A DNA stretch of 64,000 nucleotides from Balaenoptera acutorostrata (GCF_949987535.1 NC_080067.1:57160405-57224404); one strand, 5' to 3'; positions 22,660-35,901 are shown, counted from the first letter of the stretch. The notes: generated from the sequence alone by a model not told the origin. Numbers and translations are program-made.

Positions 22660-23990
22660 TTGGTGTGGATATATCTATATTAGCTAGTTCTCTGTCTATC
22701 ATCTCTCTGTCATCTATCTATGTCTTTCTCCTTCCATTTATGAAAATGATATTATTCATTATCCATACTATTATGTTTCTTTCTTTGACTGTATCTTGGA
22801 CATTAATAAATATAGATATATACCATTTTTTAAATGGCTGCATAATTTTACCAGATCCCCATTTAATGTTTTTCCTAGTGATAAATTTCTCCAGAGACAC
22901 TGAAAGTTCTTAATGTCATAAATAAGGTACATTGAACAGCCTTGTATATACATCTTTGCCCACACATTTGATCATTTCTAAAATTTCATATTCTATCTGT
23001 TATAATGTACTCTCACATATCGGAATTGCCGAGTCAGGCATATATATTAGAACCCAAAAAACATATTTTAGAAAATATACATCATGAAAGTGGTCTCCAG
23101 AAAAGTTTTACACTTTTACCAACAAGGTATTTAAGTTCTTTTTTTTCTATATCCTCACGCACACTACGTATTAACAATGTTTTAATCTACTTATTCTTTG
23201 CTAATCAGATGAGTAACAAAGGCACCTCACCTTAATTTGATTACTAAATCAACCGCACATGTTTATTGGCCATTTGTATGTGTATACTGTTCATGAATTT
23301 TATTCATTTTAAATTTGGGCTGTTCTAATTCATATTGATTTATTTTCACTTAGTAAATATATAATTAGATTTTTTTCCCAAATATATAATCTATTTTGAG
23401 TTATGTTCATCACGTTTTGGTGTCAGGCTTATGCTAGCTATATAAAACAAATTGGAAAGATCCCCATCTTTTCAATACTCTGGAACACTTGGAAATAAAT
23501 AGTTTAAAAAAATTTCAGCCCAGCTCATTTCACCTCTTTTTTTTTTCTTATTTGATTATCATACGGTGTAGGTTTTCAGTGTTTTGTATCAATTTTGTTA
23601 ATTTATATTTTCCTAGAAAATTACCAGTTTCATTCAGACTCTAAAATATGTCATTACAGTGAAGAACATTACATTCTTAGAACATTTTAAATGCCTGTTG
23701 TACCAGTGGTGTCATTCCCCTTTTCACTCTCAGTACTATATACTTTTGTTTTCTCTGTTTGTTTCTTAATTAGCATAGCAGAGGTTTGATTATTTTGTTT
23801 TTTTAAAAGCAACACAGTTTTAGATTAATTTATTAATTCTCCTATTCTGCTTCCTAATTCATTGATTTTGGTTTTTATGTTGGCTTTGTTATTTTTTTTC
23901 CCCTCCTTCTTTCCTAAGTGTTTTTGGGTTTTTGCTTTGTTTTTCTGTAATTTTTTTTTTAACTAGTATCTTTAGTTAATACTTAATTCA
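22660..23990 (-). mobile_element. Old L1 (L1ME-like), first part
   Basis: Very diverged L1 ORF2 3' half and 3' UTR. Recognisable phrases include gtttattggccatttgtatg, the 'cttttaccaac...' block near 23110, and 'cttttcaatactctggaac' near 23468. Interrupted at 23991 by the younger L1. Ends approximate. Confidence 0.6.
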
Positions 23991-24008
23991 TTTATTTTAG
24001 TTTTTCTT

Positions 24009-26786
24009 TTTTTTTTTAACATCTTTATTGGAGTATAATTGCTTTACAATGTTGTGTTAGTTTCTGCTGTATAACAAAGTGAATCAGTTGTACGTATACA
24101 TATATCCCCATATCCCCTCCCTCTTGCGTCTCCCTCCCACCCTCCCTATCCCACCCCTCTAGGTGTTCACAAAGCACCCAGCGGATCACCCTGTGCTATG
24201 TGGCTGCTTCCCACTACCTATCTATTTCACATTTCGTAGTGTATATATTCCATGCCACTCTCTCACTTCATCCCAGCTTACACTTCCCCCTCCCCATGTC
24301 CTCAAGTCCATTCTCTATGTCTGCGTCTTTATTCCTATCCTGCCCCTAGGTTCTTCAGAACCTTTTTTTTTTTTTTTAGATTCCATATATATGTGTTAGC
24401 ATACAGTATTTGTTTTTCTCTTTCTGACTTCCTTCACTCTGTATGACTGACTCTAGATCCATCCACCTCACTACAAGTAATTCAATTTCGTTTCTTTTTA
24501 TGGCTGAGTAATATTCCATTGTATATATGTGCCATATCTTCTTTATCCGTTCATCTCTGGATGGACACTTAGGTTGCTTCCATGTCCTGGCTATTGTAAA
24601 TAGAGCTGCAGTGAACATTGTGGTACATGACTCTTTTTGAATTATGGTTTTCTCAGGGTATAGGCCCAGTAGTGGGATTGCTGGGTCGAATGGTAGTTCT
24701 ATTTTTAGTTTTTTAAGGAACCTCCATACTGTTCTCCATAGTGGCTGTATCCATTTACATTCCCACCAACAGTGCAAGAGGGTTCCCTTTTCTCCACACC
24801 CTCTCCAGCATTTATTGTTTGTAGATTTTTTCATGATGGCCATTCTGACTGGTGTGGGGTGATACCTCATTATAGTTTTGATTTGCTTTTCTCTAATAAT
24901 TAGTGATGTTGAGCATCCTTTCATGTGTTTGTTGGCAATCTGTATATCTTCTTTGGAGAAATGTCTATTTAGATCTTCTGCCCATTTTTGGATTGGGTTG
25001 TTTGTTTTTTCAATATTGAGCTTCATGAGCTGCTTGTAATTTATGGACATTAATCCATTGTCAGTTGCTTCGTTTGCAAATATTTTCTTCCATTTTGAGG
25101 GTTGTCTTTTCGTCTTGTTTATGTTTTCCTTTGCTGTGCCAAAGCTTTTAAGTTTCATTAGGTCCCATTTGTTTATTTTTGTTTTAATTTCCATTTCTCT
25201 AGGAGGTGGGTCAAAAAGGATCTTGCTGTGATTTATGTCATAGAGTGTTCTGCCTATGTTTTCCTCTAAGAGTTTTATAGTGTTTGGCCTTACATTTAGG
25301 TCCTTAATCCATTTTGAGTTTATCTTTGTGTATGGTGTTACAGAGTGTTCTAATTTCATTCTTTTACTTGTAGTTGTCCAGTTTTCCCAGCACCACTTAC
25401 TGAAGAGGCTGTCTTTTCTCCATTGTATATTCCTGCCTCCTTTATCAAAGATAAGGTGACCATATGTGTGTGGGTTTATCTCTGGGCTTTCTATCCTGTT
25501 CCACTGATCTATATTTCTGTTTTTGTGCCAGTACCATACTGTCTTGATTACTGTAGCTTTGTAGTATAGTCTGAAGTCCAGGAGCCTGATTCCTCCAGCT
25601 CCATTTTTCATTCCCAAGATTGCTTTGGCTATTTGGGGTCTTTTGTGTTTCCATACAAATTGTGAAATTTTTTGTGCTAGTTCTGTGAAAAGTGCCAGTG
25701 GTAGTTTGATAGGGATTGTATTGAATCTGTAGATTGCTTTGGGTAGTATAGTCATTTTCACAATGTTGATTCTTCCAATCCAAGGACATGGTATATCTCC
25801 ATCTGTTTGTATCATCTTTAATTTCTTTCATCAGTGTCTTATAGTTTTCTGCATACAGGTCTTTTGTCTCCTTGGGTAGGTTTTTTCCTAGGTATTTTCT
25901 TTTTGTTGCAATGGTAAATGGGAGTGTTTCCTTAATTTCTCTTTCAGATTTTTCATCATTAGTGTATAGGAATGCAAGAGAGTTCTGTGCATTAATTTTG
26001 TATCCTGTTACTTTACCAAATTCATTGATTAGCTCTCGTAGTTTTGTGGTAGCATCTTTAGGATTCTCTATGTATAGTATCATGTCATCTGCAAACAGTG
26101 ACAGTTTTACTTCTGCTTTTCTGATTTGGATTCCTTTTATTTCTTTTTTTTTCTCTGATTGCTGTGGCTAAAACTTCCAATACTATGTTGAATAATAGTG
26201 GTGAGAGTGGACAACCTTGTCTTGTTCCTGATCTTAGAGGAAATGGTTTCAGTGTTTCACCTTTGAGAACGATGTTGGCTATGGGTTTGTTATATATGGC
26301 CTTTATTATGTTGAGGTAAGTTCCCTCTCTGCGTACTTTCTGGAGGGTTTTTATCATAAATGGGTGTTGAATTTTGTCGAAAGCTTTTTCTGCATCTATT
26401 GAGATGATCATATGGTTTTTCTTCTTCAGTTTGTTTATATGGTATATCACATTGATTGATTTGTGTATATTAAAGAATCCTTGCATTCCTGGGATAAACC
26501 CCACTTGATCATGGTGTATGTTCCTTTTACTGTGCTGTTGGATTCTGTTTGCTAGTATTTTGTTGAGGATTTTTGCATCTATGTTCATCAGTGATATTGG
26601 CTTGTAGTTTTCTTTCTTTGTGACATCTTTGTCTGGTATTGGTATCAGTGTGATGGTGGCCTCATAGAATGAGTTTGGGAGTGTTCCTCCCTCTGCTATA
26701 TTTTAGAAGAGTTTGCGAAGGAGAGGTGTTAGCTCTTCTCTAAATGTTTGATAGAATTCACCTGTGAAGCCATCTGGTCCTGGGCT
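24009..26786 (-). mobile_element. 2.8-kb 5'-truncated L1 with decayed ORF2
   Basis: A relatively young L1 insertion. Identical 18-bp duplications, tttattttagtttttctt, lie at 23991-24008 and 26787-26804. It keeps the 3' UTR and the ORF2 portion from the reverse transcriptase onward. Three minus-strand frames carry it: 26588-26085 (RT start, [28 protein letters not shown]), 26083-25445 (the continuation after the catalytic Asp pair, [10 protein letters not shown]), and 25815-24376 (thumb and C-terminus, with [20 protein letters not shown]). At least two frameshifts, one near an expanded T-run at 26143-26152, make it non-functional. It is 5'-truncated before the endonuclease. Confidence 0.95.
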
Positions 26787-26804
26787 TTTATTTTAGTTTT
26801 TCTT

Positions 26805-27060
26805 ATATCGAAGTGTGTTGTGTGCTTGTGTGCTTTACTCAGGAAAAGAATTCATAGCTTTTACTTCCATCTTTTTTGCCAGTAACTCTTAAAGAAAGTG
26901 TGGGCTTCTTATTATTCTTTAAAATGTTACCACCTGCTTTTCTTAGTTGCTTGTAAGACTAGACCTTTTTTTGCATATTTGTTAGTCATTTATATTTCAT
27001 TATTTATGGATTATCTGCTCAGATCCTTTACCATTTGTCTTTTATGCTCTTACTCTTTTT
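26805..27060 (-). mobile_element. Old L1 fragment, right flank of the young L1
   Basis: Probable continuation of the ancient L1 interrupted at 23991. Weak resemblance only (gcatatttgttagtcattta, gatcctttaccatttgtct). Confidence 0.35.
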
Positions 27061-27459
27061 CTTGTTAATTTCTGTGAGATCAGTCATGGATGCCTGGTGT
27101 TTTGGCATGTTCTGCATTTCTTTCCCCATCCTAGCACTGAATTCTGAAGATGTTCCCTTGAATCAAAATAGAAAAGGTAATTTGTAAAGGCAGTATACAT
27201 TTGTTATTTTGAAACAGTGAGATTAGGGAATTGAAGAAAATAAAGAAATTATAAAGAAATCAAAAATTAAATTGCAGCATAATTTTAAACTAGAAGCAAT
27301 AAGAATCAATAAGTGATAGTATCAAATTGGAAATACAGAGGACAATCTCTAAAACAGGAAAGATACTAAAGACTAATATTAAAGACCAATATCTTTAAAG
27401 ATATTAAAGATATTAAAGACTCCATGAATTAGTCATGAATTTTTTAAATTTCTAAGACA

Positions 27460-27735
27460 TTTTCATGTATATAATTACATCTAACTTTTTAGTATCTCCA
27501 CAAAGTAGATAAAACAAATTTTCCCGTTTGACAGGTATTGAAACCTATGGGTGAAGAAAGTCAACTGCATGGTGATGGATGGATAGATTTGTGCTGGTGA
27601 CCACTTTGTAGTATACAGATGTTGAATTATAATGATAACCTCCTGAAACTTATATAATTTTTTTAAAACAGAAAAAAAAACTTATGCTAAGAGAAGTCTA
27701 GTGATTTTCCCAGTTAACAGGGGCTAAAACTGATT
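27460..27735 (+). mobile_element. MIR interrupted by an L1M 3' end
   Basis: MIR-like text at about 27460-27545 (cacaaagtagataaaacaaa, ccgtttgacagg) resumes at about 27685-27735 (gagaagtctagtgattttcc). Between them, 27568-27680, is an old L1 3' terminus: ggtgatggatggatagattt, cctgaaacttatataat, then an A-run. Near-repeats aaacctatg and aaacttatg at the junctions may be the old target duplication. Confidence 0.5.
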
Positions 27736-29460
27736 TTTTTTTTTTTAATGGAAAGTCCTCTTTCCCCCACATCAGGCTCATTGTCCTAAATTATTCTTTT
27801 CCTGAATTTTTTTTTTTTTTTTAATCTTAGTACCTAACACCTCTGTTGGACATTCAGTAGAACTGCTCATGAAAACTTCCAGTGGTTTTCTCTTGGAAAA
27901 CATGACTTCAGTATTCCACCTGAGTTTAATGCTTCCTTTTTTTTTTTTTTCCACCATGTAGAATCTTTCTTAAGGTCTGACTGCACAGGAGCCTGGTCCA
28001 AGCCAAATGTTTACTAGAGACTGGGTTGGTAGCTTCTTCTTGGTTCTCCTTGCAGCTCACCTTGGTACTGTTAGAACTTACATATAGAACTTTCTTTGCT
28101 GGGAGAATTGTAAGGAGAAAAACCCAAAAACCAAAGAAACTTCAACCTCCGGAGTTCACTGCTCTTTCTTTCACCACCTCTTCTTCTCATTAACTTCATA
28201 TCTCAAGGTGAAATAAACCATTACTTGTCCATTTCCGTTTCCTAAATGTTGAAGGGATTAACATTTATGCATAGATACAAAAAGAGAGTACTAATACTGG
28301 AATTAGGGGATGAAATAGCACTTCGAGCCCCAGAAATGAGTCCTTGAACATGAGTCTCTGAGTTGGGCATGCAGTAGATATAGGTGATAATCTACTTTTC
28401 ATCACCTGTTCTTCCTTGAGGGTTTGTTTTTTGGAAATTCTACCTGGTGTCTGGCAGGCCTTTGCGATGATCCTACTTTTTAGAAATTTCTTCCTGTGGC
28501 TTACTGCAAATAGAGGGATGGGCTTTAGGCACAATGGCTAACCACCATCCTATCCTGCAAATTTTTCAGTGGGATCTTTACAATCCCTTTTTAGATACCA
28601 AACTAAATGTTCACACTGCAGTGGTCTCATAACTGATAGTTTTCAATTTTAATAAATATCTTTTTATGCTCCCTTAACAGAGTGGAAAGAATATCTACAC
28701 CATAGAATAACACCCATTGGTTTTAAATTTTCTCTCATCTTGTTACATGAAAGAGGAAAGGATCAGAGAGCTCATCCCTTGTAACTTTCCACATGGTGCC
28801 ACATAGATCTACTAAAGTGTCTCCCTGGGAGAGACAGAGTATGTGGAGCTAAGAGACACAGAGAACTATGTTCACACATCAGTGGACTTAAAAGTACCAT
28901 CAGGGTTTCAGGAGCAATGCTTTTCAGCCAAGTAGGCCATGATGTGACCACTATTAAATTTATAGCGGAATTGGAGAAATGAGGTTGCTCTCTGGGTGAC
29001 ACACTGTTGAATGACAGTAAAAAGTAATTAATCACTCCTACCCCTATTTGTTAAAATAGCTATGCTTCAATCTTTTTTTTTTTTTTTTTTCCCCTTACAG
29101 GTAGCCTTAAAATAGAGGCGTGGCCATAGTGAGTTCATTCCAGTGTGTTTCACCTTGATCTGACCAGCCAGTAATTTGCTTATGCTCTGAAGCATGTAAA
29201 TGATACACATTAACCTTCGGTAGTTTTTTTTTTTTTTCAGGGATACCCCTAAACTCTAGCTATCTGATGTGTAAAGCAGATTAGAGACATGGTGGGAGTG
29301 AGATGAATTAATACAATAAATCTTCCTTCCTTCTTGTCTCTGCATTTCAGCTCATAAAGGTAGTGATTTTAAAATGAAGATAATGTTAATAGTGTGCTTG
29401 TTTCAGGTATTTATATTATAAAGTAAATATATTGTCACTTACAAACTCAACTCTTGTACA
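27736..29460. other. Intronic unique sequence with poly(T) tracts
   Basis: No gene recognised. Several T-runs (27728-27746, 27807-27822, 27937-27950, 29071-29090, 29226-29238) punctuate otherwise unique DNA. Minus-strand open frames of 87-89 codons at 28265-28534 and 28772-29035 have no domain or homology that I recognise. Confidence 0.5.
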
Positions 29461-29465
29461 ATAAT

Positions 29466-29695
29466 TATAATAGCTAGCATTTATTGAGTGCTGGCTGTGT
29501 GTTTGGCATTGTGCTAAGCTCTTCATATATAGTATTCCATTAGATATTATCTTTTATAGATGGTATCCTATTAAATATTATTACTCCCAATTTTCAGGTG
29601 AGGAAATTGGGTTGAAGAGAGGGTACTAACTTATCAGACAGTAAGTTCTAAAGCTATGATTCAAATCCAGATCTGCTGTCTCACCTAGATCCTGT
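29466..29695 (+). mobile_element. MIR, nearly full length
   Basis: Clear MIR: tagctagcatttattgagtg, ggcattgtgctaagctcttc, ttttcaggtgaggaaattgg, and a 3' end with atccagatctgctgtc. Confidence 0.9.
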
Positions 29696-29798
29696 TTTTT
29701 TTAGATAGTGTGTTCCTCAGCTGGCCGTTAATGTGAGTCACAGTCAAATCCTAGAAGGACAAATGTGAATCCCAACAGTTATCGTTAACGCTGGTTTC

Positions 29799-29878
29799 TT
29801 ATTTATGACTACTTCTTTCATATTCTTACATGCAGTGATTATTTATGACTACTTCTTTCATATTCATACATGCAGTGA
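29799..29878. repeat. 40-bp tandem duplication
   Basis: Two adjacent 40-bp copies (29799-29838 and 29839-29878) differ at one base (tattcttaca versus tattcataca). A recent local duplication with no coding meaning. Confidence 0.95.
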
Positions 29879-29912
29879 GATAGATTATATAGTAGTCTAG
29901 TGAGATATAGAT

Positions 29913-29957
29913 ATCTGTGTATGTATGTATGTATGTATGTATCTATCTATCTATCCA
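29913..29957. repeat. (GTAT)n/(CTAT)n microsatellite
   Basis: Compound tetranucleotide run: GTAT units followed by CTAT units. Confidence 0.95.
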
Positions 29958-30824
29958 TAGCTCGCTGGACTACCATTAAGGAATCGGTAGGATAGGTAGG
30001 ATAGTCAGGAAAAGAAAGAGATAGATCAATATTTGTTGAGCAACCAGGTAAGGCACTTTTACATACAAGAATCACTTAATTCCTATAATCACCCATTTTA
30101 TAGACAGAGGGATGACTAGAAGCAGAGGAGTCTAGAACGTGTAGAAATGGAGAGAAGAAGGATTAGATGATGCACAAAAATGAGAAAAAGAAGAGAGAAT
30201 GGAGGTACTCTGGGGAGAAAAAGAGCACAGTTCTTGTCAAGAACGCAGGGTCTTTGCCTGGGGTCCAGGGATGAAGGACTCGCTGGTAGCAGCCTGCTGG
30301 GCCAAAGTTTGTCATGTCAGAATGACTAGTTCCTTAGGCAGGAGAGTTTTTGATGTACTTCTTCATCCCCTTTGCTGAATAGCAGTAAAACTAAAATTAA
30401 TATTTTGAGGACATTTGATAATAATTGTGGTTTCTGTGGAATCCTTGGTCTTAATATATTAAACTGCAGATGTATTTCTTTTAAAATTTATATTCATGTC
30501 AATTAAATGTTTTTCATTACTTCATTTTGTTTAAGTGGGGAAAGCTGAGCTGTCTGGGAGGGTATATTTTCTTTAAAACTGTTGGGATAACCGTACTAAG
30601 AGAAGTAAGATATCAAAAAATTTTATGCTTTTGACATAAAATTTGACATTTTCAAGAATTTAAGAATAAAGGGAATTAATAAAACAATGATCCACAAATT
30701 CAGTGCCCTATGATACATCACTTGATTTCATTACCATGTTCTCTTTTAGCTATTATGGACATTTATAGCAGTATTAATTATTTTGGAGCAAACTCCTACA
30801 GAGCAGTATATAATTCAGCAATTG

Positions 30825-31240
30825 CCATGAAAACACAGTAGAACAAACTGCCCCTAAGTTCACTGGCATACAACAATATGCAGTTATTTTTTGTCCACAC
30901 ATCTGCAGGTCGGCTAAGGTTGGCCAATCTAGGCTGTGTTCAGCTAAGCTTGGCTCTAAGATGGTAGTTAACTCTAGGTTAACTATGGCTTATAACAGCA
31001 GCTATCTGAGACATGATCTTCTCATGGAAAAGGCAGGAGTAGAAGAGAGTAAGACAACTGGACAAGCACATTTAAGGCCTCAATCATTTCAGGTCCACTC
31101 CCATCCCATTGGCCAAAGCAAGTCACACGGCCAAGCCCCATGTCAAGGGCTGAGACTGTGGTGGGATGTGGATGAATAATGCTATGACCAGGTGGGGGTG
31201 GGAGAGAAGAATTGGAACCAGTAGTTTAATCTACTACAAG
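30825..31240 (+). mobile_element. Ancient LTR-like interspersed repeat
   Basis: The text resembles an old mammalian repeat class that I know but cannot name with certainty: caaactgcccctaagttcac, the 'tctgcaggtcggctaaggt' block, cattggccaaagcaagtcac, and the end 'taatctactaca'. It is probably an ERVL-class LTR and is non-coding. The 72-codon frame at 30961-31179 is not considered a gene. Confidence 0.45.
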
Positions 31241-32695
31241 GAGAGAAATAGATTTCTTTCTCTAAATTCTAAATTATTTTTTCAAATTCCTCATCCATTC
31301 ACCCTCATGTGAAGGTGCGCCACGTGGGTTATGATACAAGATAAAAGTCTGGGTCTCCACTACCACTGGTTTCTTCCTTTTCTTTCAGTACCACAGGTTC
31401 CTTCAGGGCAGAAACAGTTCTGAAATTGTATGTTCCACAGAAGGTTAAGGAGTTATTAGATCAAAAACGTTTCTCAGATCAAATAAGCAGGTGATATGTT
31501 AAGTAGTTTTAGTAGTTTAGAGCTATTAAAACTACTTAACATGCTATTGTATACTAAGACATGCAAATATCTAAGAGGAAGATATGGCATACAATATTTC
31601 ACAAACTTGTTTGACCATAGAATTCCCTTCCTGCAACAAACTCATTTTTTTAAAAAAAACATCTTGAGGGCCTAGAATTTTGTGAAATTCATTTTGGGAA
31701 ATGCTATCCTAAGGCAACTTCCATCTTCCTTACTTCTTAGTTCAAGTGGGGCTGGCATCTGGTTAATACCTCAGTTTTGAGATAAATGTTTCTAAAAAGA
31801 ATTTGAGGAGAGGAAGAAGCAGGGTTAGCACATCTGATCAGAAGGCAATGTAGTTATATTATTGGTGTGAGCTGGTATACTCTATTTCAATGTATATGTT
31901 ACTATTAAGTTAGTCAAATCCAGGTATGTCTCACTGTGTTTTAAAATTCTCTTTTTAAACATTCAGAGATGTTTATGTGCATATTTAAAGCATACTAGAG
32001 ATTAATGTTTGTGGATGTCAAGAGATTTTTTTTTTTCTAGGCCCAGAAAGAATGGAGTTCTGGGGTCATTTAATCCATACTGTTATATCAGGTGTAAAAT
32101 TCTGGTTAGTATTAAGTTTGTTTTTTTTTCTTAAATTAGCAATACCAATGGATATTTTCCTTCTCAGAATACATGTTTAAACTAACACCTTGATGTTCGG
32201 CTATGGAGAATAACGCTTTTAAAAAAACACCCATGAGGCTAGGCCAGTTTTAGCTCAGTAGAAAATATTTTTTTGTACCTAAAATTTTTATAGAATGTTA
32301 TAAATCTGAAAAAAAAATCATTTTAAATAGCTGAGATTTTATAGCCAGTCAGGGATAGTAAAAAGTTTGAAGAATATATTATATTATGTAGATGAGATTA
32401 TAGTAATCAGTATTGTGACTTTTTAAGAGTTTGCTCTTAAAAATAGGATAAAGGAAAATTATTCACTTATCTTTCAGGTAAAATGTCAGTATGTTTTTGC
32501 ATAATCCCTCTCTTATCAATATATTCGAATGTCAAAAGAAAGATTATGTGGTGTATGGTGTTCTGGCAGTAGTGAACATGCCAGGGCAGTGCATGATCCC
32601 CAGTTACGAGGGCAGCAACTCTTCGGAACCTTTCAAGGGGGTTTCTGGAGAGCAGCTGAACAGTTAATCCTGTACTACTAAAAATATTTGCATGG
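31241..32695. other. Intronic unique sequence
   Basis: AT-rich, with a T-run at 32028-32037 and the hairpin noted separately. Nothing else recognised. Confidence 0.5.
31496..31542. repeat. 20-bp-arm inverted repeat
   Basis: The left arm (31496-31515) and right arm (31523-31542) are complementary at 19 of 20 positions, separated by a 7-nt loop, tttagag. The arms begin atgttaagtagttttag and end with its complement. It forms a strong hairpin in either strand. Confidence 0.85.
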
Positions 32696-32699
32696 GGAT

Positions 32700-32865
32700 T
32701 TCGAATTTATATAACCCTTGTATACATTATCTCTTCACCGAAGCTTTAAGAAGCAGGTCAGGCAGCCACTGACTCCCATTTTGTGGGTTATAAAACTGAG
32801 ATTCAGAGAAATCTAGTAACCTGCCCAAGGTCACAGGGTTCATAAATAGCCGAGGAGGAAACTAA
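32700..32865 (+). mobile_element. MIR
   Basis: MIR core: gttataaaactgagattcag, then taacctgcccaaggtcacag. Confidence 0.85.
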
Positions 32866-33765
32866 AAATAATTCTTCTCATTTCAAATTCAGTGTGTTTC
32901 CCCTATCTTTGTATGTTTTTTTCTGAAATGTTTTGTTCACAAGGTTTGTTTGCTGATTCCAAATGTATATAGCTCATGTTACAAATTAGACTTCATCTCT
33001 CTCTCATGACTTTAGTTAAAGAAGGTAGAAAGGGTGAGAGTTTAGGAAAAATAGTATCGTCTCCAAGTTTAAATATGTTAGGGGAAAAAGAGACATAAAA
33101 GCAATGATAAGAGGATCTGAATTCCTGAAAGGGACTTGAAAGCAATATTTATGGATCTATGCAGAGAAAAGTTTTTATAGTACACGCAAGTCATTCCTCC
33201 ATACAAGGATAAAACTTTATTTAAAGCACAACCACTGAAGTTTCAGTGTAAAAGCAGGCATGCTGTTTCCCAGAGCAGGTGGTGAGACATTACAGAAAGG
33301 AGTACTTTTGCTAGAGAACTTATCAGGATTTCAAGGGATGTGAGAACAGGTGATAACTTACTTTGATGGCTCTCAGTCCAAGTGCACAAGAAGGGAACAA
33401 TTACTTTGTCTCTCACCAGTAATACCCTCGCATCAGAGTCTCCTAAAGGCTCTGTGAAAATGTTTTCCATTTCTGAAAGAAAGGGAAAGACTCACCCAGA
33501 CAAATAGGAAGTGAGTTTCTGTATTAACCTTGTTTGGGAAATATAGGTTTAACACAAAGACAACACTTCCCATATCCTGTCTGTGTCTATATGCTAGCTA
33601 ATAGCAGGAACCCCTAGGAGAAAAACGTATGAAGGAGAAAATATATTTCTACCTCAATATTTTAGCTAGTCATATGTGAGGGGAGAAAATGTGATAATTA
33701 TAACACTTCTGTAGTGACTTATACTATAATGTAACTTAAATTTGTTAATAATATTCTTATAGTAA
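32866..33765. other. Intronic unique sequence
   Basis: No repeat or exon recognised. The 75-codon minus-strand frame at 33243-33470 shows no domain. Confidence 0.5.
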
Positions 33766-33769
33766 TAAA

Positions 33770-33997
33770 TGAAATTTATTTCATATGCCATGAATTCTGC
33801 TAAGCCCTTTACTTGTATTACCTTATAAGGTAGATACAATATTATTTTCACCTTATTATTTTCACTTGATAGATGAATTCAGGTGTAGGCAGTTTAAATA
33901 ACTTCCTCAAGGTCACAAAGCCATAGTAAACAACTAAGCTTGGATTCAAATTCACATAACTGAGAGCCCAGAGGGTGTTCTCTTAACTACTGCATTT
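33770..33997 (+). mobile_element. MIR, interrupted at its 3' end by an L1
   Basis: MIR with ccatgaattctgctaagccc, cttcctcaaggtcacaaag and tgttctcttaactactgca. The L1 fragment at 33998 was inserted at its end. Confidence 0.85.
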
Positions 33998-34210
33998 TAT
34001 TTATTTATTTATTTAAATTATTATTGGAGTCTAGTTGATTTACAATGTTGTGTTAGTTTCAGGTGTACAGCAAAGTGAGTTAGTTATACATATACATATA
34101 TCTACTCTTTTTTTAGATTCTGTTCCCATATAGGTCATTACAGAGTATTGAATAGAATTCCCTGTGCTATACAGTAGGCTCTTATTAGTTATTTATTTTA
34201 TATATAGTTA
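33998..34210 (-). mobile_element. Short L1 3'-UTR fragment
   Basis: 213-bp 5'-truncated L1 (attggagtctagttgattta, tagtttcaggtgtacagca, gctatacagtaggctctta). Identical 13-bp duplications, aactactgcattt, lie at 33985-33997 and 34211-34223. Confidence 0.92.
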
Positions 34211-34223
34211 AACTACTGCATTT

Positions 34224-35900
34224 AAAAATAATCTAGTACTATTTAAATGCTGGCTACTACAGTGCTGGTACTATAGTGCTGGGTCTCAGACAGGAAATGT
34301 GTATATCTTTCTATAGGAATCTGCCCCTTATCAGTCATGGCAAAGTTAAAAGGACAAATGTATTGAGGGAAAAAAAAAAAAAACAGTTAAAAGCATCATA
34401 TCTTTAGGATGGGGAGTTCTTTGTATAAAAACACACCAGTTGGTTAAATATATTTGAAGGCTGAACCAACTAGAAACATGCATTGATCCTGATTTTCCTT
34501 GTTGCCACGTCATATTTACTGCGGACCATACCTGAGTGATTCTGACCATGTAAAATCATTTCAACACTGAAAATAATATTCAAAATAGCACAGACGCCAG
34601 ATGACCAGAAGGGAGAGATGATATCAAGTACTACTTTAACTCATCGACTTCCCAATTGTCAGATTTGCACATTATCTTAGTCTCTTTTTACTGCCAAGAA
34701 ATGATATCAGAACAAGCCAAATGAATGAGAACTGCTTTTCCCCGAATTAGTATTGCAGATCTTCCTTCAGGGTCCTGGTGAGGCCTGATGCTACATCACT
34801 TTCCAAAAATACCCATTGAGCAGCTGCAGACTCTCCAATGCCCAACCTTTAGGCTATCTTTCATGCTAGCCTTTGGTGGTGATGAATAGAAGGAAACAGG
34901 TCTGCAGATGAGAAGAAGGAAATCTTGCCATTATTTTCCATCTATTATGGTTACACTAATTACAAGAACTTGGAAAAGTTTGCAGCACAAACCCATTTTG
35001 CATTTCTGGCCTACATGTGATACCTAAAAATGTCTATCGTTAATGTCAGCCTGAAAATGTTTTAGTTTGTTGAAGAATTTTTCTAGGTGCCCAAATTTAT
35101 AAAGTTACTGTCTGAAATATGATACTGTCAAAAGATTGACAGTGAGTTGATATAGATAGGGCAGAAGTTCAGGTGCAATTCTCTGTATTTCTGGTGAGCT
35201 TGACAAGTCACAAATATCTTGTATGCAGTCCTCATTATAACTTGAAATCACTTCTAGGTTCAAGGAGTGCATTGTCAATAATATTATGGTGAACATAAAA
35301 AAGGAAAAAACATAACCATGATGAACTTCTCATTTAAAATAAGCCAAAAAATTTAAAATTAATAAAATAATCTCTAAGCTCCATTCCTAAAACGAAACCC
35401 CATCATTGATAAAATAACATTTTTTTTTACCTTTGTAGAGGGTTACAAAAATTGTGTTTCTCACATTTTTTTAAATGCATTAGGGAAGAAAAAGCAATGA
35501 TATTATTATATGTTTTCCACATGAATTTATTTCTTCTTTGTATGATATTTGTCTGGCAACTTTATCGTTTATTTACTTTTAAATAAAAGTCTTCTTTCAT
35601 CACTTAGTATTCAGAATCAACAGAAATAATTGGTGTATACAGAGATCAAGTAGTTAGTACATGTTGAAGCTATAACTCCCAATCAATAACATAAAAGTGT
35701 AAACTAAAATCTCTCTCCTTTTCTTCATTAACATAGTACTAACCAATAAAGGAAACAATTTTTCCACCCGGTGCATGAGTAGCAAATGTAATCAGTGTCC
35801 TGGGCAAAATTACTCCTGAAACACTATTTTAGTGAAAATGTGAAATTATTGGTCAGGATATATGTGAAGGAAAACAAGCCTGTTGGGATTAGAGCTGTAA
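34224..35900. other. Intronic unique sequence
   Basis: No gene recognised. There is an A-run at 34370-34383. A 63-codon minus frame at 35105-35296 has no known domain. Confidence 0.5.
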
Positions 35901-35901
35901 C

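Noticed and set aside
24376..25815. 479-codon frame as an independent gene
   Set aside because: It is the C-terminal part of L1 ORF2, with the L1 3' UTR directly downstream and target duplications around the element.
28772..29035. 87-codon minus-strand frame, considered as a SPATA16 exon
   Set aside because: No similarity to SPATA16 or any family that I know.
35105..35296. 63-codon minus-strand frame with a helical-looking acidic stretch
   Set aside because: No homology recognised; the length is within chance expectation for this composition.
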